Below, one piece after another: positions 22,846 through 32,180 of a DNA stretch of 51,520 nt. This DNA comes from Nymphaea colorata. Its lineage: Eukaryota > Streptophyta > Magnoliopsida > Nymphaeales > Nymphaeaceae. The DNA lies in NCBI RefSeq assembly GCF_008831285.2, contig NC_045140.1, positions 28,354,131 to 28,405,650 of the forward strand, given 5' to 3'. The notes below the pieces were generated by a model. That model saw nothing but the letters and a program-made list of their open reading frames with translations. It searched no databases and was not told the origin of the DNA. Made by a program: the position numbers and the translations under genes. Numbering within the stretch: the stretch's first letter is position 1; each line of letters begins with the position of its first letter.

Positions 22846-23891
22846 TTGTTAAGCAAATTGAATAATTTGCTTAATAGCAAAGATTCACGCACCAAATTTT
22901 TGCAAATCGTTTGGAAAATCCATTTTTCAAATGATGTTGAACCATCCTCGCTCGAGGGAAATGCTAGGCATAGACCTGAAATAAGAAGATCTTTCTCCAT
23001 CTCATTGGAGACTTTGTAGAGGAATTAATGTTGGTTGAAAAATTTTGTAATTGTGAAAGTTTTTGCATTTGATGCTTTGAGAAATTTGCCTTCGATGCCT
23101 TCTAAACCATTGGCAAGTGCTTTTTCTCTTCTTTTACTTAATTTTTCACATACTCTCTTTTGCTTTTGAATTTTGATTTTCTTTTTGAGCCACCCTTCAC
23201 TCTTGGGAGAAATTCCTCACCACCCCAAAAGCTACTACGGAGTTCCACCGCTTTGGCGGTTTTGTGTAGTTTGCTTTGTGTAATATCAAGTCTATCGGGC
23301 TTTCTTCTGAACCCTTGTAACAAGCTTTGGGCCGGTAACTCCTAGACCAGTTGGCCTCAGGGTACCAAATGTAAAACACTCCCCGGGCTTACTTGCTCGA
23401 ATTCAGAAGGCTTTAGGAGACTTAATATAAGCAAAATGTTCATGGATTGCTTTTTAGCTTCACGGCGTAAGCATAGGTCATATGCCCACCCGCGCCTGCT
23501 GAGCTTTGAACCAGAGGAACAACTACACTCACCCCGAGCTCATTGCTCAACTCATTTCGCTTGATAGCTTTTTCTAGCATCTTGCCAAGGTCTTTTAGGT
23601 GACAAGACTTTTTCTTATGGCATCTCATGCTAGACCTTTACAAATGCCGATTGTCGGGACCAACATTAATTACTATACATAAGTCCCTCAATGTCTGTGA
23701 AATTTCTTGCCTATTTCAAGACGATGCCCTTGCAATTGTCTTCAAGACATGGGTTGAGTTTGAAAATTTTGATGCATTTTTGAAACTTTTCCCTAAGGGA
23801 TACCATGCCCCTTAGTTGGTTTGAAAATTGTTACAAACGTGCTTATCAAAGCATAACTATTTTGAATTTTTTTTTTTTTTGAATTGCAAAT
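22846..23891 (-). other. Untranslated region between integrase and 3' LTR
   Basis: About 1 kb of internal sequence after the integrase stop. Only frames of about 60 codons on either strand, none resembling a known domain. A run of T occurs near 23867-23880. Confidence 0.6.
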
Positions 23892-24932
23892 TCAAGTATA
23901 GAATTTTTTGAGATGCAAAGCATTAATTGGATCGGGGATTTCAACCCCATCGGCATCAATCAGTCGATAAGAATTGTGAGGTAGAACCTCTTTGACAACA
24001 TATGGTCCTTCCCAGTTCGGCGCCCATTTTCCTTTGGGTCTACTCCTGAGTGGAACTATGGATCTTAAAACAAGATCATTTACCTGAAATTTTCTTTCAA
24101 TGACTGATTTGGCATAATGTCGAGCGACTCTCTTACGATAGACTTCGGCATGCTCTGCCGCTTGTAGTCTTTTCTCGTCTAAGAGGTCTAATTGAGTAAG
24201 TCTCTTTTTTTGGTATTTGTTAATTGGGAGTTCAATGAGAGCAGCAAATTTCATTGCTGGTTTTTGGACATGTAATGGAAGGACAATTTCCGTTCCATAT
24301 ACTAATTCTGCTGGTGTAGCATTGGTGGGTGTCCGAATTGTGGTTCGATACGCCCAAAGTGCATTGTGCATTTTCTCGTGCCAATCTCGGCCTGTTTCAA
24401 CTGTCCTTTCTAAGACACGAATCAAAATCTTGTTGGTTGCTTCTGCCTGACCATTACCTTGAGGGTAATATGGGGCAGAAAAGTGATGTTGTATTTTGTG
24501 TTTATGACAAAGATTGCGCATTTTCTCATTTTTGAAATGAGTACCGTTATCAGAAACGATATCATGCGGGATGCCAAATCTACACAAAAGATTTTTATGA
24601 ATGAAGGACACTACGTGTTGTCCTTCGACTGTTTTTAAAGTGATCGCTTCCACCCATTTGGTGAAGTAATCTGTAGCTGCAAGAAAATACCTGTGTCCAT
24701 TTGAGGCAGGTGGATTGATTGGACCGACTACGTCGAAGGCCCACATGGAGAATGGCCATGGTGAGCTGACCGAATGAAGGTACGCTGCTGGAGCATGAAT
24801 TGATGGTGCATGCAACTGACATTTGATGCATTTCTTGACAAATTGGTGACAGTCTCTTTGCATTGTGGGCCAATAGTACCCTGCTCTGACTATCTGCTTG
24901 ACGAGGGTCTGATACCCTACATGTCCCCACAA
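23892..24932 (-). CDS. Tat integrase (pol, third segment)
   Basis: Integrase for insertion of the retrotransposon cDNA. From the amino side: end of the HHCC zinc region (AGYYWPTMQRDCHQF, then CIKCQ); catalytic core with Asp in WAFDVVGP, Asp in IVSDNGTHF and Glu in GNGQAEATNK (D,D-35-E type); then a C-terminal region with FQVNDLVLRSIVP and WEGPYVV. No chromodomain follows, as expected for Tat. The frame differs from the upstream RNase H frame; the switch lies near 24925, inside the zinc region, where the upstream frame hits a stop just after HEGICGDM. The segment therefore starts without its own natural start codon and would need to be read as part of a polyprotein. Confidence 0.9.
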   Translation of the reverse strand: MWGHVGYQTLVKQIVRAGYYWPTMQRDCHQFVKKCIKCQLHAPSIHAPAAYLHSVSSPWPFSMWAFDVVGPINPPASNGHRYFLAATDYFTKWVEAITLKTVEGQHVVSFIHKNLLCRFGIPHDIVSDNGTHFKNEKMRNLCHKHKIQHHFSAPYYPQGNGQAEATNKILIRVLERTVETGRDWHEKMHNALWAYRTTIRTPTNATPAELVYGTEIVLPLHVQKPAMKFAALIELPINKYQKKRLTQLDLLDEKRLQAAEHAEVYRKRVARHYAKSVIERKFQVNDLVLRSIVPLRSRPKGKWAPNWEGPYVVKEVLPHNSYRLIDADGVEIPDPINALHLKKFYT

Positions 24933-26026
24933 ATTCCTTCATGGGCTTCTTGAATGACTTCTAGTGCCTCATTTGCATCGAGACATCTAGCATATTCTGT
25001 GCTGAATCCTCTTCTGTATAGGATGTCGGCTAGAATGAAATATCTTGAAGACATGTGTCTCAAAACTCTTTGCTCTTTTCGAGACATTTCTGGTGGAAGT
25101 GTTCCAGTTTGGAGAAAATCCTTGATGTTCTGATACCATGGTGTTTCTCTACTTTCTGCTTGCAACACCTGTTCTGGTATGACAAAAGATGGTTGTTCGA
25201 GTCTTCCAACTTCAAAAGATCTGATAGATTCTCCAGGTTTGAAGGCAATGGTAGAGCCTAAACTGGCTAAACCGTCTGCTATTGGGTTAAATTCTCTTTT
25301 GACATGTAAGAGTTGACATTCCTCGAACTGTCTTAAGAGGGAAGCTGCTAACTCTTGATATGGGATCAATTTTTGATCTTTGACTTGCCAATCTCCATTG
25401 ACCTGACTGACAGCCAAGAGAGAATCTCCAAAAATGCGAACTCTCTGCACTTTAAATTTGAGCAACATTTTGAGTCCTTGGATTAGGGCCTCGTACTCTG
25501 CCATATTATGCGTGCAGGAAAAATTCAATTTGAGAGAGTAAGGAATCATTTCCCTTTCTGGTGTAATGAAAAGTATCCCAATGCCTGCCCCAGCTGTGCT
25601 CTTAGATCCATCAAAGTACATCTCCCAAATCGGCTCTGGTTCAGTTGTCAGGATTTGCTCATCTGGAAAATCATCATTTGTTCTAATTTCTTCATATAGA
25701 GGAAAATCTGCCAATTGGTCTGCAATGGCTTGCCCCTTGATTGATTTTTGTGACACATATTCCAAATCATATTGCATCAGCAAAACCTGCCACTTTGCTA
25801 TCCTTCCATTCAGAAATGGCTGTTCGAGGATATATTTGAGTGGATTAAGTTTGGATAAAATTTTAACTTCACAAGCCAATAGATAATGCCTTAATTTTTG
25901 ACACATCCACACCAAGGCTAAGCAAGTTTTTTCCATGTGCGAGTAGTTCTTTTCATACTGCACAAATGTCTTACTGATGTAATAAATGGCATGTTCTATT
26001 CGGCATCCTTCTTCATATTGAGCCAA
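24917..26026 (-). CDS. Tat RNase H and archaeal-type RNase H (pol, second segment)
   Basis: The first part is the native Ty3 RNase H (AIYYISKTFVQYEKNYSHME, then CLALVWMCQKLRHYL). Its later position reads LSKLNPLKY, where active enzymes usually have Asp, consistent with the decay reported for this domain in Tat elements. The second part is an archaeal-type RNase H with all four expected acidic positions: Asp in MYFDGSKST, Glu in NMAEYEALIQ, Asp in IFGDSLLAV, Asp in IADGLASL. After that comes the start of the integrase zinc domain (EAHEGICG). Two RNase H domains in tandem are the hallmark of the Tat lineage. The frame is shifted against the reverse-transcriptase frame near 26026, so this is not continuous with its upstream partner. 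Confidence 0.9.
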   Translation of the reverse strand: MAQYEEGCRIEHAIYYISKTFVQYEKNYSHMEKTCLALVWMCQKLRHYLLACEVKILSKLNPLKYILEQPFLNGRIAKWQVLLMQYDLEYVSQKSIKGQAIADQLADFPLYEEIRTNDDFPDEQILTTEPEPIWEMYFDGSKSTAGAGIGILFITPEREMIPYSLKLNFSCTHNMAEYEALIQGLKMLLKFKVQRVRIFGDSLLAVSQVNGDWQVKDQKLIPYQELAASLLRQFEECQLLHVKREFNPIADGLASLGSTIAFKPGESIRSFEVGRLEQPSFVIPEQVLQAESRETPWYQNIKDFLQTGTLPPEMSRKEQRVLRHMSSRYFILADILYRRGFSTEYARCLDANEALEVIQEAHEGICGDM

Positions 26027-27324
26027 AATCCACCACAGGCTGAATCGTTAACTGTGATGTAAAGGAGTAGAGGTTCCCCTAAAATTGGAGGTTTTAAAAT
26101 TGGTGGGCAAAGAAGATACTTCTTGATCTTTTCGAATGAGGCTTGACATTCATGCCCCCATTCAAATTTGACTCCTTTCCGCAGTAAATGGTTGAAGGGT
26201 TCGCATCTCATGGCGAGATTAGATATAAACCTTCTGATTGATTGAATTCTGCCTTGCAAGCTGCGTAGCTCCTTAAGATTTGTTGGGGGTGACATTTCGA
26301 TGATCGCCTTTGCTTTGGAAGGATCCATCTCGATTCCCTTTTGGCTGACCATAAATCCCAAAAGCTTACCGGATTCCACACCAAATACACATTTTTGTGG
26401 ATTCAATCTAAGTTTGTATTGTAAGAGTCTATCAAAAACTTGAGAGAGAATGTTGATGTGATTCTCCCTTGTTTTTGACTTAATTAGTAGATCATCTACA
26501 TATGCATCCATGATTTGATGCATTTGGTCATGAAAAATAGCTGCCATAGCCCTTTGATATGTTGCCCCAGCGTTCTTCAAACCAAATGGCATTACTGTAT
26601 AGCAGAAGGTACCCCATGGGGTTGTAAATGATGTTTTGGCTTGATCTTGAGCTGCCAACTTAATTTGGTTATAACCAGAATATCCATCCATAAAGGAGAA
26701 CATAGCGTGACCTGCGGTACTGTCTACCAACAAGTCAATGTTTGGAAGTGGGTAGTCATCCTTTGGTGTAGCCTTATTCAAATCTCTGAAATCGATGCAG
26801 AGCCGAATTTTGCCATTTTTCTTTGGGACTACCACAATGTTTGCTAACCATTCAGGATAGTCGATTGTTCGGATGAACCCTGCCTTTAGTAGGTCTTCCA
26901 GGCCTTCCTTAACTTGCCCCTCAAGACGAGGGTCTAGTTTCCTCAACTTTTGTTTGATTGGCTTGCATTCTGGTTTCAATGGTAGTCGATGCTCGACTAA
27001 TTTTGTATCAAGTCCTGGCATGTCCTCATAAGTCCACGCAAAGGCTTCTTGATGCTTTTTGAGGAAATCTATCAACTCTTTTCTTTCTTCTGCTGAGAGA
27101 CTTGTTCCAATTTGCAAAATCTTTGGACTCTCTTCCGTGCCAATGTTAATTTCCTCAATCGGATCATTAATCAGAGGTGACGGTTGATCTTGCTTTCTCA
27201 TTTGGATGAACTCTGGACATTCGGCCTCTGTGAGTTCTGGATTTATCTCCTTAAAAGCTTTTGATGTTTGATCCTCAAATGCCATCCTAAAGATTGTAAA
27301 GAAGTTAGATGAAATTTGAGACAT
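25996..27324 (-). CDS. Tat reverse transcriptase (pol, first segment)
   Basis: RNA-dependent DNA polymerase of the element. Landmarks: LPLKPECKPIKQKLRKLDP, LANIVVVPKKNGKIRLCIDF, DLNKATPKDDYPLPNID, FSFMDGYSGYNQI (first catalytic Asp), VMPFGLKNAGATYQRAM and the YVDDLLIKS active site near 26480. It ends at the very start of RNase H (VNDSACGG) because of a frameshift near 26026. A TTTAG acceptor-like site at 27287-27288 precedes GATGGCATTTGAGG; in Ogre elements an intron separates protease from reverse transcriptase, and something similar could operate here. I could not identify a convincing donor. Start at 27324 is simply the first ATG of the frame. Confidence 0.9.
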   Translation of the reverse strand: MSQISSNFFTIFRMAFEDQTSKAFKEINPELTEAECPEFIQMRKQDQPSPLINDPIEEINIGTEESPKILQIGTSLSAEERKELIDFLKKHQEAFAWTYEDMPGLDTKLVEHRLPLKPECKPIKQKLRKLDPRLEGQVKEGLEDLLKAGFIRTIDYPEWLANIVVVPKKNGKIRLCIDFRDLNKATPKDDYPLPNIDLLVDSTAGHAMFSFMDGYSGYNQIKLAAQDQAKTSFTTPWGTFCYTVMPFGLKNAGATYQRAMAAIFHDQMHQIMDAYVDDLLIKSKTRENHINILSQVFDRLLQYKLRLNPQKCVFGVESGKLLGFMVSQKGIEMDPSKAKAIIEMSPPTNLKELRSLQGRIQSIRRFISNLAMRCEPFNHLLRKGVKFEWGHECQASFEKIKKYLLCPPILKPPILGEPLLLYITVNDSACGGFWLNMKKDAE

Positions 27325-27443
27325 TGTATATGGAAGTAATTTGCATTTGTCATTGTATTTTTGAAGGTATTACAAAATGAAGACACTTGGTCTATTTGAG
27401 TACAATGACGACAAAATGACAAAATGATGGCGGATTTGTTGAT

Positions 27444-30014
27444 TCAAATTGATGGTGAACATCCGCCTATGGTATTGCTCTTGACGAAAGGTACTGGCTT
27501 GAATTCTTCCTCAACATCCACTTTTTCATAGCTTTGGCACCCCAAGGCTTGAGTGCCTCGTTGTCCTGTCAAGGTAACTGGTTCCAAGATTCCATTTTCA
27601 TGTTTGCCAAGGCCAGTAAATGGCTGGTAGCCATGGCGTATGAGTAAATCCAATCCTTTCTCATTCTGGCAGAATTTCTTGAACAACGGATGACTTTTGT
27701 AACTTGTTTCAAGTTTGGTACCCCTTTTCACCCATACCTGTTTCTTTGGTTTCTGAATGACCAACCTGCTAAGACTTTGAGATATTTCTTCTTCTTTGCA
27801 GACTCGAATACTGGGTACCTCAATTGTATATGTTGGTACCGGAATCATTGGGTGTACAAGCCGACTTTCCCTATCCTCTGCATAGATGGTTATAGAATTC
27901 CCGTTGTAAGTCCATTTGACACACTGATGTAGAGTGGAGGGAACTGCATTGGTAGCATGGATCCATGGCCTGCCAAGCAACAAGTTGAAGGAGGGTTCTA
28001 TATCCACCACATGAAATAAAACCCGATGATACGTCTCAGAAATATTCAAATCCAGACATATGCATCCTAGGCATGGTTGTCCTGTCCCGTCATATCCATG
28101 GATGAAAATTTTGGATGGAGTATAGTCAGCCTGTCTTATACCCAACTCACGAGCTGTTTGTTGTGGACAGATGTTCAGGCTTGCTCCACCATCAATTAAA
28201 ACGTGGGAGACTCTGGTGCCCCTTGTCTCTATCACTATGTGCAAGGCGTCATTGTGCGATGCACCTCCAGTTGGTAGATCTTTATCAGAGAATATGATCG
28301 GACTATTTTCACATAATTCAAAAGCCCATTCATTCCCCCTGTTAGGGCTAAACCCTCCCTTCTTGACTTCAGGTAAGGGGTCCAATTCATTGAAAATGGA
28401 TTCTAATGGTTCAGGGTCGCACACTTGTGACTTCTGATCAATCTCTGTCAGATGGTCTTGTTTAACCAGTCCGGTTTGTGCATTGATGGATCCTTTATCA
28501 TGTTTGAAAAGCAATCCAAAGAAATCCAGGGACGCTGTATCCCTTTTGTTTGTCACCATAATTTGACGACCTGTTGAAAATCTGACCATCGAAACTATTC
28601 CTTTGCCATGTTTAGGAAAAGGATTCTTGAGAATGTCCGGCTGTTCACTGACCTCTTTGATTATTTCTTTGTCAACTGCATCTTGCACAATATTTTTAAG
28701 TACAAGGCAGTCTTCTGTATCATGTCCTGGAGCGCGATGAAATTTGCAGAATTGCTCTTTGTTTTTCCCCATCATTGGTGGGGGGTTGGAGACTTTTGGG
28801 AGAAACAGAGTACCTCTTTCGATTAGCATATGCATGACCTCTTCATAACTTTGTTGTAATGGGGTAAATTTTCTATCGTACCCCCATCCAGGATGTTTGT
28901 TTTTGGTGCCACTACTACTGCCACTAGCTTTGTCCATTACCCCTTTATTCTTAGGATATTCGGACTTTTCTTTCTTGAAGGCTGCAGCGTTGGCCACGAT
29001 GTTGGCTGGAGCATTCTGACTTCTGCTATTCTTTTTTGTATCTTCCCTTACTTTTACCGGGATGACAGCATCAAAAGCTCCATTCTCAATTCCTGCTTCA
29101 ATGCATTCTGCCCTCTCAGTGAGATCGATGAAAGACTTGATTGGAGCATTGGAAATGAGGCTCCTTAATGGTTGTGTCAAATTGTTTACGATCAATCCCA
29201 GTGCATGGGATTGAGAGATTGGGTCTCTCATCTTGTTGCAAGAAGACCTCCACCTCTGAATAAAATCTCTCACCTTTTCACCTGGCCTCTGTTTTAGATA
29301 GCATAATGTGGTGATCGTTGGTGCAGTTTCAACGTTTTGAATGAACCTTTCGATGAAAAGGTTGATTAACATGTCAAAATTTTTCAATTCCACTGGGTTG
29401 ATGTGTTCCCGATACCATTGTGCTGCAATTCCTTCTAGGCTTCTAGGGAAACATCGAAAGAGGGCCCTATGATTGTGGCGGAATTTGTAGCATTCAGCAA
29501 AGAACATGGCCAAATGTGCCTTTGGGTCTCCATGGCCATCAAATTTGATAAATTTCTTGGGCAAGTTTTTTATGTGTTTGTCATTTTCGAAGCTTTCGTA
29601 GAAATCTTCGCAAGTGAAATTCCTCTTGTTCTTGCCTTTAAGTTGTACTGCATTTAACTTTTTTTCAACTTCCTGGATTTTTGTTTTCCAGGATTCTCCC
29701 TTCTTCTTTTTCTTGGGAGTTTTCGGTTCTTCCTCACTACTAGATTCTGTTGTAGCGTCTTCAGAAGAGTCTGAACTGCTTGATGAGTACTTTCTTGTTT
29801 TCTTCCCTTTCTTTTTGGCTTTTTCTGCCTGCGCTTGTTCTTCATTGAACATGATCATGTATTTCCGAAATCTTCTGTATTCCTCAAATTCTGGGTCATT
29901 TATTTCCAGCTTGGGAGGTGTTTCTGAGGAGGATTCTTCTCCCCTGTCTCCTATAAAAGGTTGATCAAGCTCCATTTCACTCCTTCTCCTGCTTTGGCTT
30001 CTGGTTTCAACCAT
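27444..30014 (-). CDS. Tat gag-protease with G-patch-like tail
   Basis: 856 residues from MVETRSQSRRRSEME; ATG 30012-30014 is preferred because sequence upstream in this frame is not protein-like. Order: Ser/Lys/Glu-rich linker; gag capsid-like domain (FIKFDGHGDPKAHLAMFFAE, about residues 150-280); a zinc-knuckle-like CKFHRAPGHDTEDC near 425; aspartic protease with HVLIDGGASLNICP near 610 and LLLGRPWIH; a C-terminal G-patch-like segment, HGYQPFTGLGKHENG, near 790. Gag packages the RNA and the protease cuts the polyprotein. The protease catalytic loop reads DGGA where many Ty3 elements have DSGA, a variation I recall from Tat elements. It is in the same phase as the plant-mobile-domain ORF but separated from it by stops. 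Confidence 0.9.
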   Translation of the reverse strand: MVETRSQSRRRSEMELDQPFIGDRGEESSSETPPKLEINDPEFEEYRRFRKYMIMFNEEQAQAEKAKKKGKKTRKYSSSSSDSSEDATTESSSEEEPKTPKKKKKGESWKTKIQEVEKKLNAVQLKGKNKRNFTCEDFYESFENDKHIKNLPKKFIKFDGHGDPKAHLAMFFAECYKFRHNHRALFRCFPRSLEGIAAQWYREHINPVELKNFDMLINLFIERFIQNVETAPTITTLCYLKQRPGEKVRDFIQRWRSSCNKMRDPISQSHALGLIVNNLTQPLRSLISNAPIKSFIDLTERAECIEAGIENGAFDAVIPVKVREDTKKNSRSQNAPANIVANAAAFKKEKSEYPKNKGVMDKASGSSSGTKNKHPGWGYDRKFTPLQQSYEEVMHMLIERGTLFLPKVSNPPPMMGKNKEQFCKFHRAPGHDTEDCLVLKNIVQDAVDKEIIKEVSEQPDILKNPFPKHGKGIVSMVRFSTGRQIMVTNKRDTASLDFFGLLFKHDKGSINAQTGLVKQDHLTEIDQKSQVCDPEPLESIFNELDPLPEVKKGGFSPNRGNEWAFELCENSPIIFSDKDLPTGGASHNDALHIVIETRGTRVSHVLIDGGASLNICPQQTARELGIRQADYTPSKIFIHGYDGTGQPCLGCICLDLNISETYHRVLFHVVDIEPSFNLLLGRPWIHATNAVPSTLHQCVKWTYNGNSITIYAEDRESRLVHPMIPVPTYTIEVPSIRVCKEEEISQSLSRLVIQKPKKQVWVKRGTKLETSYKSHPLFKKFCQNEKGLDLLIRHGYQPFTGLGKHENGILEPVTLTGQRGTQALGCQSYEKVDVEEEFKPVPFVKSNTIGGCSPSI

Positions 30015-30197
30015 AAAGCGGATGTTCACCTTGCAAGAAGAAAAATTGAAAATGTTAGGATGTGAATTGATGAGAGGTGACAAATTTTGATTACATATTA
30101 AAAGAAAGATGAGAATGACAAAACTTGACAAAGTTTAACATAACTTGACAAAACTTGACAAATTTTGGCTTAATGACAATGAATTAGACATGACAAT

Positions 30198-31409
30198 CTA
30201 GGACAGAAGGATAGATGGGCGAACTTCATCCCACCATTTTACATATTCGGGACCCATTCCTGGACCAAGGACAAGATACAAGTGAGCAAATGATTCCCAA
30301 CGTTGCTGGGCATAGGTGTATATCCCGGACCACTCTTCAGTGTCTAGTTCACACTCCACAATGGCTCCTTCCGACTCAATTGGATATGCCTTCCTCTGAC
30401 GCAGTGAGAATTGCCTGAGGCAACGCTCCGGATGATATTCAATTATGAAAAACGGTCCCAATAGAAGACTTCCTCTGACTGGGTTGTAAGTGTATCTTGA
30501 CTTGATGACCTCTCGATCAAAGAAGTCCCAAATGATGGTGGAGTCATCAACTTCCTCCATCTTTCTGCGGTAGTGCTCCATACTAGATAACTGACCGTCT
30601 GTGTTTTGAAAATGACATGATTGTGGCCCCACATGTTTGTAGAACCATGCTTGCAGTGCAAAGACACATCCTTCTATCGAGTCTGCATCTCCAATTGAAA
30701 ATTTGGCCAACCCTCTGTAAAGGAATGCCAAGGCTGCCATTGCTATGGAAATGTGACGGACTTGGACATGCCCCCATTTTCTGAAGAGGCGAGCTATGCG
30801 GAAATCCATTATGTGTTCTTCATTATTGAAGAAGATAAGACCCACGGTACAAGTCACTATGGAGTTTTTGTACTTGTCTGCAACAGTTCTAGATAGTGAC
30901 GCAGGGTTGACAAATTGGGAGTATGTTTCACCAAGCTCTTGTAGTTGAAGATATTGATGTCCATCTTTCTCTAGAAAATGCCAACTCCTTTTCCCTGTGA
31001 GTTTACGAATCACTTCTAGAGTTTTGACTTGACCTTGGTTTACAAGGAACTGGTCTTCAATTGGACCTCTTGGGTCACCTTTTGGTTCTGGCAAACCCAT
31101 AATGTTGGAGAACTCATCAAGAGTGATTGTCATTTCACCCCATGGAAACCAGAATGTGTTGGTCCTTGGGTTCCATCTTTCAGCAATTGCATGGATTAGA
31201 TTGCCATTGATAGGCTGTATGGCAAGACTGACTGCTTCTTCAAGACCGCAATCCTCTAAGTGATCCGGGAACATACACCGAAAAGTTGGGTACCATGAAA
31301 GATACCACTGAGGTAGGTAGACTCCACTTGGGATGATGCGAAGTCCGGATCGGCCTTGACATGACCCGAATAGGATGTGGTCATATGGGAAGATACTTTC
31401 TGAGTCCAT
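30198..31409 (-). CDS. Tat ORF1: plant mobile domain (aminotransferase-like) protein
   Basis: 403 residues, own ATG at 31407-31409, located between the primer-binding site and gag. It contains LIHAIAERWNPRTNTFWFPW then GEMTITLDEFSNIMGLP, the signature of the plant mobile domain (PF10536 type) found in Arabidopsis MAIN/MAIL1 and in several plant transposons and Tat/Ogre retroelements. I see no catalytic motif, transmembrane segment or zinc finger. In Ogre-group elements an ORF at this place is known but its role is not. The frame is fully open while pol is broken. The protein may act in the nucleus on element or host expression, but that is inference. Confidence 0.83.
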   Translation of the reverse strand: MDSESIFPYDHILFGSCQGRSGLRIIPSGVYLPQWYLSWYPTFRCMFPDHLEDCGLEEAVSLAIQPINGNLIHAIAERWNPRTNTFWFPWGEMTITLDEFSNIMGLPEPKGDPRGPIEDQFLVNQGQVKTLEVIRKLTGKRSWHFLEKDGHQYLQLQELGETYSQFVNPASLSRTVADKYKNSIVTCTVGLIFFNNEEHIMDFRIARLFRKWGHVQVRHISIAMAALAFLYRGLAKFSIGDADSIEGCVFALQAWFYKHVGPQSCHFQNTDGQLSSMEHYRRKMEEVDDSTIIWDFFDREVIKSRYTYNPVRGSLLLGPFFIIEYHPERCLRQFSLRQRKAYPIESEGAIVECELDTEEWSGIYTYAQQRWESFAHLYLVLGPGMGPEYVKWWDEVRPSILLS

Positions 31410-32160
31410 CTAGACAAGAGAAGGTATTAGACTTTGACATGAATTGACCCAATAGAGACTCGAGAAGAGTTTTGACATTGGGTTTGGACATGGACTTAGG
31501 GGCAAAGTAAAACATCACATGCGTCCAAACAAGCAGTTAATGAAAAATTGATAATGCAATTCCTAGGACTCTTGCCTATATGCATTATTTTGAAAATTGG
31601 TCTTGGAACCTATGGAAAATAAATGGGTAAATGATTCTAATTTATAGTACTAGCATTGACTCCTCCAAGGGTTTTCTAGATTTGGGCTCTCCATTTCTCC
31701 TTGTTCACCCATCGATATACCGGGACTATTGTCCGTTTCGGTACTAATGGGGGGACTTCTCAGTCCAATTGGGTGGTCCAGTTGTAAGGCTATATCTTGG
31801 ACTAATGTCCTAGAAATAGCCCGGCAACATGATGACCGGGATATGATATAGGTAAGGATTTGTTTTTCAAAATTCATGAGAAGATGCAAAATAGATGGCT
31901 CTATTGCATACATTCCTAAGAGATAGATTTGAAATTTTGAGAGCATACATGGGCTGCATACAATCCTTAAATTGAGGAGGGGTAGGATAAATTGAAATGA
32001 ATGAGGTTCATGAAATCTCCTCAATGTACACTACATGATGTCGGTATGCATTTTTGTGAGTTTAATTTTTTTTTTTTTTTTTTTTTGTGCAATTGATGTC
32101 CGACATTGGTGAAAATAACTCATATATGATCCAAATAAGTCTTTAGACAAACAATGACGG
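31410..32160 (-). other. 5' leader of the Tat element
   Basis: Untranslated leader between primer-binding site and ORF1. It contains a T-homopolymer (plus strand, about 32066-32087) and short frames only. Confidence 0.6.
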
Positions 32161-32178
32161 GTCCCACCGGGTGTGCCA
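32161..32178 (-). other. Primer-binding site of the Tat element
   Basis: Minus strand TGGCACACCCGGTGGGAC, two bases after the 5' LTR end. It begins TGG as a tRNA-3'-CCA complement should, and resembles the TGGCGAC...GTGGGG sites of Ogre/Tat elements attributed to tRNA-Arg. Which tRNA primes here was not established. Confidence 0.7.
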
Positions 32179-32180
32179 TC

